Origin: CG2-30-58-95 sp964618215
GTDB taxonomy: Bacteria > Chloroflexota > Anaerolineae > Anaerolineales > Villigracilaceae
Assembly: GCA_964618215.1 (NCBI GenBank)
Contig: CAZTZE010000015.1
Location: 1-64,000 of the forward strand
DNA: 64,000 nt
Direction of reading: 5' to 3'
In this document: one piece after another, positions 8,583 through 17,111 of the stretch
Numbering within the stretch: the first letter of the stretch is position 1
Layout of the letters: every line of letters begins with the position of its first letter
Position numbers and translations under genes: made by a program
The notes under the pieces: generated by a model
What the model was told of the DNA's origin: nothing
The model's input: only the letters and a program-made list of their open reading frames with translations
Database searches by the model: none

Positions 8583-9902
8583 ATGCAGAATAGTCGTCAG
8601 CCCAGAATGGAAATTCCTGGACCCAAAGCGCGAGCTCTTATAGAATCCGATAAGCGAGTCACATCCCCTTCACTACCCCGCGTTTACCCATTAGTAGCCG
8701 ACCATGCAGAGGGCTGCATCGTTACCGACGTGGATGGCAATCGTTTTCTCGACTTCGCCGCCGGTATTGCCGTGTGTGCTACGGGCCACTGTCATCCTCG
8801 CGTCGTCCAGGCGATCCAAGATCAGGCTGCCCGGCTGATCCACATTTGCGGCTCTGATTTTTATTACCTGCCCTATACCGAATTGGCGACAAAGCTTGCC
8901 ACCTTGGCTCCAGGCTCCGAACCGTGGAAGGTGTTTCTGACCAACTCAGGAGCAGAAGCGGTGGAAGGAGCGCTGAAGTTAGCCAGATATGTCACGGGCC
9001 GCCATCGCTTTCTCTCTTTCTTTGGGGCTTTCCACGGCCGAACACTGGGCGCACTGTCGCTGACAGCGAGCAAGATGAAATATCGCCGGGGATTCGGCCC
9101 ATTGCTCTCCGGCGTGACACATGTTCCTTACGCTGATTGCTTCAATTGCCATTTCAACTTGAAATTTCCGGACTGCGACCTGGCGTGTGTGTCTCATATT
9201 GAGAAGGAGGTATTTGCCCACACGGTGCCGCCGGACGATGTTGCCGCGTTGGTCGTCGAGCCTATCCTCGGCGAGGGGGGATATGTGGTGCCGCCGCCCG
9301 GTTGGCTTCCAGCGTTGCGGGCGCTTTGCGACCGTCACGGCATCCTGTTAATTGCCGATGAGGTGCAAAGCGGGATGGGTCGCACCGGCAAGATGTTCGC
9401 CATGGAGCACTTTGGCGTTGTCCCCGACATCATTACTGTGGCCAAAGGGATTGCCTCTGGTATGCCGCTAGGCGCCATCATCGCTAAATCGAATTTAATG
9501 ACGTGGGAGAAGGGCTCGCACGGCAGCACCTTCGGTGGTAATCCTGTTGCGTGTGCAGCGGCTTTGGAGACCATCGCCCTGCTTGAAGAGGAACTGATGA
9601 AGAACGCCTCGCGGGTAGGCGGTTATCTGCTTGAAGCGCTGGCGGATCTTCAGGCCAGGCATCCCACCCTCATAGCCGATGTGCGCGGGTTAGGATTGAT
9701 GATCGGTATCGAATTCCAAAATGCGCAGCAGGCTCACACTGCAGCTGAGGCATGCTTTTACCGTGGGCTCATCGTGTTGGAATGTGGACAGAAGGCCATC
9801 CGGCTCTCCCCGCCATTGGTGGTAACGCACGAGGAGAGCGATGCAGCTCTAAAAATTCTGGCGGATGTATTCGACGAAATCGGGGCGATGAATGGCCAGT
9901 AA
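8583..9902 (+). CDS. Class III PLP-dependent aminotransferase (4-aminobutyrate aminotransferase-like)
   Basis: A 439-residue fold-type I PLP enzyme. The ATG at 8583 follows GGAGG; the frame opens slightly earlier at TTG inside that ribosome binding site. Hallmarks are TNSGAEAVEGALKLAR, the cofactor-binding LLIADEVQSGMGRTGK, and the Schiff-base lysine in TVAKGIASGMPLGA. A cysteine-rich insertion (CFNCHF, then CDLAC) is typical of the archaeal and bacterial subgroup that includes broad-specificity aminotransferases and amino acid racemases. It likely moves the amino group from an omega-amino or similar acid released by the upstream enzymes. It overlaps the CoA-transferase alpha gene by 11 bases. 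Confidence 0.9.
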   Translation: MQNSRQPRMEIPGPKARALIESDKRVTSPSLPRVYPLVADHAEGCIVTDVDGNRFLDFAAGIAVCATGHCHPRVVQAIQDQAARLIHICGSDFYYLPYTELATKLATLAPGSEPWKVFLTNSGAEAVEGALKLARYVTGRHRFLSFFGAFHGRTLGALSLTASKMKYRRGFGPLLSGVTHVPYADCFNCHFNLKFPDCDLACVSHIEKEVFAHTVPPDDVAALVVEPILGEGGYVVPPPGWLPALRALCDRHGILLIADEVQSGMGRTGKMFAMEHFGVVPDIITVAKGIASGMPLGAIIAKSNLMTWEKGSHGSTFGGNPVACAAALETIALLEEELMKNASRVGGYLLEALADLQARHPTLIADVRGLGLMIGIEFQNAQQAHTAAEACFYRGLIVLECGQKAIRLSPPLVVTHEESDAALKILADVFDEIGAMNGQ

Positions 9903-10809
9903 ATTAATATCAATGCGTGAGGCGATTGCCCGCTACGTGCATGACGGTGAGACGGTGGCAATCGAGGGCTTCACTGCCTCCATTTGCTTCGCAGCTGCTC
10001 ACGAGATCATCCGTCAGGGGCGTCGGGAGTTGACACTATGCCGCCTGACCCCAGACCTTGTCTATGACCAAATGGTGGCTGCAGGTTGCGCTCGTAAGCT
10101 AGTTTTTTCCTATTTGGGCAATCCTGGCGTAGGGTCCCTACATTGCATTCGCCGGGCAGTCGAGAAAGGTATCCCCCATCCGATTGAAATAGAAGAGTAT
10201 TCCCATTTCGGCATGATCGGCCGTTATCTGGCCGGCGCCAGCCGCCTCCCCTTTTTTCCGCTGCGTTCCTTCCTGGGTTCGGACTTGCCGGAGGTGAATC
10301 ATCTCATTCGCTTTGTTGACGATCCATACAGCGAAGGAAAAATCGCAGTCGTACCGCCACTGAACCTGGATGTGACCATCATTCAAGCCCAACGCTGCGA
10401 TATCCATGGCAACACGCAGATGTGGGGTATTTTGGGAGCACAGAAAGAGGCCGCTCTGGCTGCCAGGCGCCTGGTTGTCGTTGTCGAAGAAGTGGTTGAC
10501 GAGGAGGTTATCCGTGCGGACCCAAACCGTACCATCATTCCGGCTGTGGCTGTGGACGCCGTAGTACACGAACCTTTTGGGGCGCATCCATCCTACGTTC
10601 AGGGCTATTACGACCGGGACAACGAATTCTATTTGGAGTGGGAAAACCTTTCCCGGGATGCCGCCGCCGTGGAGCGCTGGTTAGAAGAATGGGTATTTGG
10701 AGTCAAAGACTGGAAGGAATATATTGCGAAGACGACTGACGAAAGATGGGCTAAGTTGAGGACTGCAGAGGCGCTGGCTGGGCCGGTCAACTATGGGGCT
10801 TACCGATGA
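9892..10809 (+). CDS. CoA-transferase family I, alpha subunit (glutaconate CoA-transferase A-like)
   Basis: A 305-residue alpha subunit of a two-component acyl-CoA:acid CoA-transferase. Family features are the N-terminal SMREAIARYVHDGETVAIEG and GNPGVGSLHCIRRAVEKG, and the central IIQAQRCDIHGNTQMWG. The alpha subunit forms the fold around the CoA moiety while the beta subunit carries the catalytic glutamate. Its start overlaps the aminotransferase end and its stop overlaps the beta-subunit start (ATGA), so both subunits are made in equal amounts. The acid substrate is unknown; glutaconate-type enzymes are the closest described relatives. Confidence 0.88.
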   Translation: MASKLISMREAIARYVHDGETVAIEGFTASICFAAAHEIIRQGRRELTLCRLTPDLVYDQMVAAGCARKLVFSYLGNPGVGSLHCIRRAVEKGIPHPIEIEEYSHFGMIGRYLAGASRLPFFPLRSFLGSDLPEVNHLIRFVDDPYSEGKIAVVPPLNLDVTIIQAQRCDIHGNTQMWGILGAQKEAALAARRLVVVVEEVVDEEVIRADPNRTIIPAVAVDAVVHEPFGAHPSYVQGYYDRDNEFYLEWENLSRDAAAVERWLEEWVFGVKDWKEYIAKTTDERWAKLRTAEALAGPVNYGAYR

Positions 10810-11567
10810 ACGAGTACACGCCTTCTGAGATGATGATCGTCACTGCCGCCCGCGCATTGGCTGGTGTTCGCACGGTTCTGGTCGGTGTGGGACAGCCCAA
10901 TATTGCCTGTAATCTGGCTCGCCGCATTGTCGAACCAAACCTGGAACTCATTTATGAAAGCGGTGTATTTGGCGCTCGACCAGCCCGCCTCCCGCTTTCC
11001 ATCGGAGATCCCACGTTGGTCAGTGGGGCACAAATGGTGTGTTCAATGGCCGATCTTTTCTTGCTCTACCTGCAAGGGGGACGTGTGGACGTTGCTCTTC
11101 TGGGAACCGCGCAGATCGATCGTTTTGGCAACCTGAACACGACGGTCATCGGTGACTATGCCCAACCCAAGGTTCGGTTGCCAGGCAGCGGCGGGGCATG
11201 TGAAATCGCGATCAACGCTCGACAGGTATTTGTGATTACCCGTTTAGATAAACGCGCCTTCGTCGAAAAGCTGGACTTTCGCACTACGCCGGGCTTCTTG
11301 AACGGCCCAGGACAGCGAGACGAGCTTGGCATCCCTGGCCAGGGACCTCGGATCGTCTTTACCGACAAAGCCATATTTCGCTTCGATACAGATACAGAGC
11401 AAATGGTTCTCTCGTCGTTACATCCCGGTTTCACGATTGAACATATCCAGGCCCAGGTGGGTTGGCCTTTGAGCGTGGCTCAAGATCTCCAGGAGACAAC
11501 GCCGCCCACTCAAGAGGAGCTACACATCATCCGTGATGACCTAGACCCTGAGGGGTTGCATCGCTGA
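10806..11567 (+). CDS. CoA-transferase family I, beta subunit (glutaconate CoA-transferase B-like)
   Basis: A 253-residue beta subunit. The catalytic glutamate expected in this family lies in LIYESGVFGARP near residue 45. Other matches are VLVGVGQPNIACNLARR, DVALLGTAQIDRFGNLNTT and LPGSGGACEIA. With the overlapping alpha subunit it should activate a carboxylic acid by CoA transfer, feeding the product to the MaoC-like hydratase or further oxidation. It ends 17 bases before the next aminotransferase gene and belongs to the same operon. Confidence 0.88.
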   Translation: MNEYTPSEMMIVTAARALAGVRTVLVGVGQPNIACNLARRIVEPNLELIYESGVFGARPARLPLSIGDPTLVSGAQMVCSMADLFLLYLQGGRVDVALLGTAQIDRFGNLNTTVIGDYAQPKVRLPGSGGACEIAINARQVFVITRLDKRAFVEKLDFRTTPGFLNGPGQRDELGIPGQGPRIVFTDKAIFRFDTDTEQMVLSSLHPGFTIEHIQAQVGWPLSVAQDLQETTPPTQEELHIIRDDLDPEGLHR

Positions 11568-11584
11568 ACCAGAGGAGGCACAAC

Positions 11585-12580
11585 ATGGATTGGATGCCGG
11601 AGATCTCACCGGAGGAGATTCTACCTCTCTCCATGCAACACAATTTCTGGACCTGGTCAGCCCAAGCCCACTTAAGGCCGATCCCTGTTACGCGAGCGGA
11701 GGGCGTGTACTTTTGGGATATTGACGGCAGACGCTATCTGGACTTCAACTCGATGGTGATGTGTTCCAACATCGGTCACGGCGACCCACGCGTGATCGAG
11801 GCCATCATCGAGCAGGCGCGCGAACTGGCATTCGCTGGACCCCATATGGCTACCAAACCACGTGCCATCCTGGGGCGGTTGTTGGCAGAGATCACCCCTG
11901 GTGATCTTAACCACTTCCTCTACACACTGGGCGGCGCAGAGGCAAACGAGAACGCCATCAAGATTGCCCGCGCCTATACAGGCCGACACAAAATACTCTC
12001 CCGCTACCGTTCCTATCACGGCGCCACTTACGGTGCACTCGCTGCTACCGGCGATCCACGCCGCTGTGCCTGGGAACCTACAATCATGCCGGGCGTTGTC
12101 CACTTCCTTGACCCTTATCGGTACCGCTCTACTTTCCACCAAAATCAGCCCGACGTTTCCGAGGTACAATTCACGCAGGATTACCTGAACCACCTGGAGG
12201 AGATCATCACCCTGGAAAGCCCAAAGACCATCGCTGCAGTGATATTGGAGACGGTTACGGGTACGAATGGCGTGATCATCCCGCCCGAGGGTTACCTGAA
12301 AGGCGTGCGCGAGATTTGCGACCGCGATGGCATTTTACTCATCTGTGACGAGGTGATGAGTGGGTTTGGGCGGACCGGCGCCTGGTTCGCCGTTGACCAT
12401 TGGGGCGTGGTGCCGGACCTTATCACGATGGCCAAGGGACTCACCTCGGGCTACGCGCCTTTGGGTGCTGTGGCGATGCGCGAAAAGATCGCGGCATTCT
12501 TCGCCGATAGGGTTTACCAGGGAGGGCTGACCTATAATGGTCACCCTATCTGCCTGGCAGCCGCGCCGCCAACTCTGTAG
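11585..12580 (+). pseudogene. Class III aminotransferase, 5' part of a split gene
   Basis: The first 327 residues match the class III aminotransferase subfamily containing taurine- and beta-alanine-pyruvate-type enzymes: FWDIDGRRYLDFNSMV, TLGGAEANENAIKIAR, YRSYHGATYGA, LLICDEVMSGFGRTGAWFAV and the PLP lysine in TMAKGLTSGYAPLGA. After GLTYNGHPICLAAA the similarity stops and the frame closes after four unrelated codons; about 120 residues are missing. The ribosome binding site AGGAGG is intact. The missing C-terminal part appears at 43,756-44,070 on the same strand. As it stands the product lacks the C-terminal small domain and is unlikely to be active. Confidence 0.85.
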
Positions 12581-12613
12581 AGACTTTTCCAGTTGGAATC
12601 TGTGGTTTTGATA

Positions 12614-14481
12614 CTAGGAGTGCTTTGAAAAACCCCATTGTGGGGCGAACTTGAACCTTACCAACCGACAAGGAAAGCGTCAGAAGGCACGAAAAGCTGG
12701 GCAAATTGCCGCCAGATCAGTGTTCACCTGGCAGGAGTATGCCTATTGCGAGTATTTTTATACCGCCAAAGCAGTCATTTTCACCTCGTGCACAGGCGTT
12801 GGGATGGCGACCAGGTATTGGTCGCGGATTTCAGCCAACTTGAACATGCGTTTCAGGTTAACCGCGGTAGCCAACCAGAGCCGCTGTAAGCGACGTTTGG
12901 CTTTTCCGATATAGCGTGTATTGCGCAGGCCATGCGAAACCAGTTCGGCCTGTTTTCCTTCGATACGAGGCCGTAGACGATAGAGTTGTTTGAACTCGTC
13001 TGTCTCTTGGCGTTGCCGTGCTTCTCGTAGATAATTTTCGAAGAAGGAAGTGTTCACGGTGCGTCCGGTTGTTTTGCTGCGGACGCAGCGAGTGAACAAG
13101 GGACACTTTTCGCAAATAGTGCGCTCGAAAACAAAGGTGAAGGCAGTGCGCTCCTGCTCGTCGGTCTCGACGCTCTTGGCGGAGACGGTTTGGCCTTTGG
13201 GGCAGGTAGCGGTTTGAGCCTGGTTATCAATGCTGAAGGCAGATTTGTCTACTTCGGGGTCGTTGGGACGGCGCATGGGTGAGAGCAGGTCAATTGGATT
13301 GTTCGGACGTTCCGCGCAGGCAGCGCGGTTCTTGCCAGAGCCATAAGCGCCATCGACAATGGCGCGCTCAACGGTGACACCAACGTGTTCTTCCACCCGT
13401 TCAATCGCAGGCAGCAGGTCTTGTCCATCGCCCAGTGGCGCAGACAGGTCTTCGATGTCAAGAATTAACTCACTGGCTTGATCCGTGCTGGTGGAAACCT
13501 TATGCCCGTTGAACTTTTTGGAGGCACTTTTGCGTCCATGCCGCATTTCGGTATCATAGAGGCTGATGAAGCGGTCGGGAGCAGTACCTTTACGAATTTT
13601 ACAGCCACCATCCGATGTATGTTCAACATCATCGCCCAAGATTTTGCTGATCATCCAACCCAGGCTGCGAATTTCAGGGTCTTCTATCTGCTCCAACGCC
13701 AATTCCAGCGCGGCTTCGCTGTCGGTCATCAGGACTTTGAGTTGTGCGCTACGGGTTGCCGGATCACTCCAGTCGATTTCGGCTTTGCGATCCTGGTCAA
13801 CGTAAGTCGCCAGTAATTTCTCGATCTCCGCAGAGCAGCCCTGACGCTTGCCGGGCAGGTGATAGCCCATGGTTTTGAGAAGTTTGCGGATGCCTTTGCG
13901 CAACAAGGTGTAGGTATCCTGAGTGGCCCCGGCGCCTTTCGCGTTGGTGGTGTCACTCAACAGGGTCACTTTGTCTGCCAAAAAGCCTTCTTCGCGGGCA
14001 ACTTCCAGCAGCCGATCAAAGGCATAGCGCTCTTGATGATGTTCTACCAGCCGTGTCCGAAATACGCTCAAGCTGGATGAGTCGAAACCGTCGTAATCCA
14101 GCGGCAGGTTCAACGCTACTTTCCAGCGCAGGTCAAAACGGATACGCTCTACTGCTTCACCATCCGACACGTCATCATAAAATTGGAGGATCAACGCTCC
14201 AGCCATCATAGACGGAGGCAAACTGGGACGTCCGTTGTCGGCAGAGTACATCTCTTTCAGATCGTCATCACGCAAGAGCCTGCCGGTCAGGCTGCCCATG
14301 CGCCCATAGAACGAATCCGGTGACACACGATGCGGTAGTCCAATGGCATCAAAATAGCTGTGCTGCAGTTTGCGTTTTCCAAGCATGGTGGGCTCCTGGC
14401 TGATGAATTGCCATAGTTTTACCCCATTTTTGCTCTGCTGAGGAGGGCCCAAAATCGGCCACTTTTTCAGCAGACTCCTAG
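12614..14481 (-). mobile_element. Insertion sequence of the IS1182 type
   Basis: The element is about 1.86 kb and encodes one transposase on the - strand. The ends are related inverted repeats: left CTAGGAGTGCTTTGAAAAA from 12,614, right end read inward CTAGGAGTCTGCTGAAAAA from 14,481, with 15 of 19 positions identical. Both ends abut CTAG. Because CTAG is palindromic it could be either the outermost bases of the element or a 4-bp target duplication. About 50 unidentified bases separate the left end from the broken aminotransferase at about 12,565, so this element is near but not exactly at the break. Confidence 0.85.
12758..14386 (-). CDS. IS1182 family transposase
   Basis: A 542-residue DDE transposase. 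The N-terminal region (about residues 1-110, with GRPSLPPSMMAGALILQFYD) is the DUF772-like domain typical of IS1182 and IS5-related enzymes. The catalytic core includes LLSDTTNAKG, the segment AIVDGAYGSGKNRA and a cysteine-rich region with CEKCPLFTRCVRS, followed by YLREARQRQET and the C-terminal YIGKAKRRLQRLWLATAVN. The ATG at 14,386 has AGGAG seven bases upstream; the frame extends 22 codons further but without a ribosome binding site. The frame is intact, so the element may still be active. Confidence 0.92.
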   Translation of the reverse strand: MLGKRKLQHSYFDAIGLPHRVSPDSFYGRMGSLTGRLLRDDDLKEMYSADNGRPSLPPSMMAGALILQFYDDVSDGEAVERIRFDLRWKVALNLPLDYDGFDSSSLSVFRTRLVEHHQERYAFDRLLEVAREEGFLADKVTLLSDTTNAKGAGATQDTYTLLRKGIRKLLKTMGYHLPGKRQGCSAEIEKLLATYVDQDRKAEIDWSDPATRSAQLKVLMTDSEAALELALEQIEDPEIRSLGWMISKILGDDVEHTSDGGCKIRKGTAPDRFISLYDTEMRHGRKSASKKFNGHKVSTSTDQASELILDIEDLSAPLGDGQDLLPAIERVEEHVGVTVERAIVDGAYGSGKNRAACAERPNNPIDLLSPMRRPNDPEVDKSAFSIDNQAQTATCPKGQTVSAKSVETDEQERTAFTFVFERTICEKCPLFTRCVRSKTTGRTVNTSFFENYLREARQRQETDEFKQLYRLRPRIEGKQAELVSHGLRNTRYIGKAKRRLQRLWLATAVNLKRMFKLAEIRDQYLVAIPTPVHEVKMTALAV

Positions 14482-14550
14482 CCCATCATTCAAGCATTGG
14501 ATGAGATGCAGGCGTTGGACCCGTTTGGGAGGGATGGAAGGACGATGTAA
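14482..14550 (+). pseudogene. Unidentified C-terminal gene remnant next to the insertion sequence
   Basis: Immediately outside the insertion sequence a 22-codon open stretch (IIQALDEMQALDPFGRD and a few more residues) runs to TAA. It reads like the C-terminus of an ordinary cytoplasmic protein cut by the element. It does not resemble the C-terminus of the aminotransferase broken on the other side. The parent gene is not identifiable. Confidence 0.3.
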
Positions 14551-14566
14551 TTTTGTTGCCAGTAAG

Positions 14567-14668
14567 CTAGACATTACCCATCAACTGCCCGCTGTCTTTG
14601 AATTTGGGCGCGATGAAGCGCGCCGGGTTGCTGGAGCCGGAGCCAAAGTCCAACACGCGCTCGCCGCC
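14567..14668 (-). pseudogene. Fragment of a class I SAM-dependent methyltransferase (motif I)
   Basis: In the frame shifted by one from the upstream hydrolase fragment, the - strand codes for GGERVLDFGSGSSNPARF and then a lysine-rich end before a stop. VLDFGSGSSNPA is the SAM-binding motif I of class I methyltransferases. Only about 32 codons remain. A complementary C-terminal methyltransferase half lies at 15,854-16,225, suggesting both are pieces of one rearranged gene. Confidence 0.6.
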
Positions 14669-14948
14669 CTTCGTTGAAACCGTAACCAGCCAGGTCGGGG
14701 CAGATCACGTTAAAGCCGCGTTTCCACAACCGTAAGGCAAAGGGCGATAGCAACCGCCCATAACCGGCGATGCCGTGCGAGAACACGACTGCGCCGATGG
14801 ATGCTGTCGCTCCGGGGCGGGCGTAAACGTCCAGGTGAATGCGCCTACCGGCCGAATCAATCCAGGCTTCCGTGACCGTCCTCTCGATTTCGTCTATCAC
14901 CGATTGCCCGAACCAGGGCGCGTAGCTGCGCCAGAAATCGCGATTCAT
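14669..14948 (-). pseudogene. Alpha/beta hydrolase, 5' fragment
   Basis: About 93 residues of an alpha/beta hydrolase N-terminus remain: VFSHGIAGYGRLLSPFALRL contains the oxyanion-hole HG motif, followed by GFNVICPDLAGYGFNEG. The nucleophile-elbow region and the rest are gone because the sequence switches at about 14,668 into a methyltransferase piece in another frame. The start overlaps the stop of the upstream TudS-like gene (ATGA). A functional product is not expected. Confidence 0.6.
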
Positions 14949-15622
14949 AAGAATTTCACGTTCGATTTCTCGCCATTCAGCTCAGCCATCAGATCGTGCG
15001 CCTGAAAGGGAATTTCTATCCCCTTGCGCCTGACCTCCTTCTGCAGCTCGTCAACAAAGATTCCCCTGCCAGCCAGTAGATTCTCTTGCAAGGACGCGTT
15101 TTGACTATCTGCTGTAACCGTCTCGACAGGAGTGGAAAATAACATGTCGAGCTTCCGGAAATCAGGCGTCCTTTTCACCGCGCAGCTCGGCGAGCCGTCA
15201 ATTCCAACAATCCCAACCACAGAGAAACCGGATGTAATGTAATCTTCGATCTGGCCGGCCACTTCTCTGGCCAATCGGCGATAGACAAGCCGGGTGAAGA
15301 GCAAACCCGCCGGGACGAGGAGACCGCGCAGACGATAGGCCAGGGGGTATTGCCATTTCAGACCGTACCCCATCAGCAGGAATCGTTTGAGGACGCCTCC
15401 CCAGGCGCGCTGCTCCGGACATGGCATTTGCACGATGCCGAGATCGTGATCCAGGCACTGCTCGACAATTTCGCGGATACACCCGCTCCGACAGGCGCCT
15501 CCCAGGTAGCGCGTGTTTTCGTTGAGGAGGCAGTGCGAAAGGAACACGACTTTCTTACTCCGGCTGTCGCGGAGACGCTGAACCAATGTCGCCTGAACAG
15601 CATTCAAGTTAACGGTTGGCAT
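14945..15622 (-). CDS. TudS/DUF523-related putative desulfidase
   Basis: A 225-residue cytoplasmic protein from an ATG with a clear AAGGAG site; the frame opens 15 codons earlier without one. It contains FLSHCLLNENTRYLGGACR and QMPCPEQRAWGG. The spaced cysteines match DUF523/TudS-related proteins, in which three cysteines hold a 4Fe-4S cluster used in thiouracil desulfidases. It is longer than the simple family members, with hydrophobic residues near GLLVPAGLLFTRLVYRRLA. It is the most intact gene of a damaged - strand cluster. The specific substrate is unknown. Confidence 0.6.
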   Translation of the reverse strand: MPTVNLNAVQATLVQRLRDSRSKKVVFLSHCLLNENTRYLGGACRSGCIREIVEQCLDHDLGIVQMPCPEQRAWGGVLKRFLLMGYGLKWQYPLAYRLRGLLVPAGLLFTRLVYRRLAREVAGQIEDYITSGFSVVGIVGIDGSPSCAVKRTPDFRKLDMLFSTPVETVTADSQNASLQENLLAGRGIFVDELQKEVRRKGIEIPFQAHDLMAELNGEKSNVKFL

Positions 15623-15651
15623 GGAATACTCTCCTTTTTGCGGATAAGTTA

Positions 15652-15861
15652 TTAGCGCCTGGCCCACCGACGCAACACGAGCCAGTTCAGATACAGCCAG
15701 GGAGGTATCGCAATCGCCAGCCCTATCCCATCCACCAGGCGGATCGCATGCTGTGCATTGAAGTAAAGCAGCAACGGGCCCTCGTAGGCCGGGGGAATAG
15801 CCAGAAGGATGACCACCCCGCTAACGAGGAGCGTGATGGCGACGGCAATTCTTCTACGCAT
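15652..15861 (-). CDS. Small two-helix membrane protein
   Basis: A 69-residue hypothetical protein with a basic N-terminus, one hydrophobic helix (about residues 5-25), a short loop with NAQHAIRLVDG and a second helix (about 40-62), ending in arginines. It overlaps the end of the upstream methyltransferase fragment by 8 bases and is followed 29 bases later by the TudS-like gene. No family is recognised. Confidence 0.5.
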   Translation of the reverse strand: MRRRIAVAITLLVSGVVILLAIPPAYEGPLLLYFNAQHAIRLVDGIGLAIAIPPWLYLNWLVLRRWARR

Positions 15862-16225
15862 GGGATGATCGTCCGGCGACTAAACGCGCTGAAGCATACC
15901 CGAACCAACCGCCCGGCAAAGACCAGCGGTAGTCGCTGTAACCCACTTCGGCCAACTGCTCCCCCATCCACACCAGCGGCACGAAATGCAGATCGAAACG
16001 GCGCTTGAGCCAGTGTTTGACTGCGGCGCGTGAATCAGACAGTCCTTCGGCAAAGGTGGAAGCAGTAAGCACGGCGCCGGGCGCGCTGACGCGGGCAATC
16101 TCGCGCAGGGCTTGCGGCAGGTCGGGGAATTGATGGAAGCCGCCGGAGCAGTTGACCTTGTGCAGGCAACCATCAGCCAGCGGCAAATGCTGGGCGTCGC
16201 CCCGGATGAGCAGCACGTTGTCCAA
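15854..16225 (-). pseudogene. Class I methyltransferase, C-terminal half
   Basis: About 123 residues of a Methyltransf_11-type enzyme: NVLLIRGDAQHLPLADG (motif II region), FHQFPDLPQALREIARVSAPG (post-motif helix and strand) and a C-terminal part. SAM-binding motif I is missing. Upstream, a good ribosome binding site and ATGAAAACTAAA are joined out of frame to the fragment, which looks like a deletion that removed the N-terminal half. The missing motif I type sequence is found at 14,567-14,668. Confidence 0.65.
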
Positions 16226-16259
16226 CGTTTAGTTTTCATTATCTGCCTCCTGCACGCCG

Positions 16260-17111
16260 TTAGCCCACCCTATGCTTTATCTGGTCATAGAACTTTTCCA
16301 TAAACGCTATGATTCGAGACGAACGTGTGTAGTGAAACATGTGACCACCGCCCGTGACTGTTTCTAAACCCAGGCAGTTTGGAAGTCTGTCTCGTAAGTA
16401 TTGCATATCACTCATTTTGACAATGAGATCGTCTGTACGGTTGATTAAGAGCACAGGACATCTTATCTCGTGAAGATTGTGCCGTATATCATGGGTTATT
16501 ACAATGTGATTAAGCGAATACTTCATGAATTTGTTCAAGGGATTAAACTGACCAAAGGCATGTCTGTGAATTTCATACTCCTCTGCGTCTCTTTCAGCCA
16601 GGTAGAACAGGAACAAAGGAAGAACAAGAGAGTTTGGAAGTATCTGGGCAACTTTATCGCTGAGAATTCTTGCTGGCCCCTGTAGACGTGGGTAATAGGC
16701 TGCTACATTCATCAGGACGAGCGAGTTGACTCTATCGGGATACATCAACGCAAAATGCAACGTGGCAATAGCGCCAGACGAGTGGCTTACGAAATCACAC
16801 CGTTCAATGCCGAGACAATCGAGAACTGACTTCAAGTCTTTGGCTCTGTTCCATGAGTGGAGATACTTCGTGATGTCTTCACGGCGTTGATAAGTGATCA
16901 CACGCCTGTGGTTCTCGAAGTGTTTTAGAATCGGAACCCAAAATGGTTCGAGATGTTGGGCAATGGGCGTTTGGAAAAGGATTGGTCCAGAACCCCTATC
17001 CAGAATCTTCGTGTCGAAATCCCCAATACGCATTGGATGCCAGTTATCGTAGATATACTTTGAATCCTCGAGGAACTCATCCATCAGGCTCGGCTTGGAG
17101 TTGTTTTTCAT
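16260..17111 (-). CDS. Alpha/beta hydrolase
   Basis: A 283-residue alpha/beta hydrolase from an ATG preceded by AGGAG; the longer frame lacks support. The nucleophile elbow reads SHSSG (catalytic serine in the middle) in CDFVSHSSGAIATLHFAL. The acid is probably the aspartate in INRTDDLIV and the histidine is in TGGGHMFHY. Length and order fit esterase, haloalkane dehalogenase or lactonase relatives. Its start overlaps the stop of a paralogous hydrolase (ATGA), and both follow a MarR gene, forming a MarR-hydrolase-hydrolase operon. The substrate is unknown. Confidence 0.82.
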   Translation of the reverse strand: MKNNSKPSLMDEFLEDSKYIYDNWHPMRIGDFDTKILDRGSGPILFQTPIAQHLEPFWVPILKHFENHRRVITYQRREDITKYLHSWNRAKDLKSVLDCLGIERCDFVSHSSGAIATLHFALMYPDRVNSLVLMNVAAYYPRLQGPARILSDKVAQILPNSLVLPLFLFYLAERDAEEYEIHRHAFGQFNPLNKFMKYSLNHIVITHDIRHNLHEIRCPVLLINRTDDLIVKMSDMQYLRDRLPNCLGLETVTGGGHMFHYTRSSRIIAFMEKFYDQIKHRVG

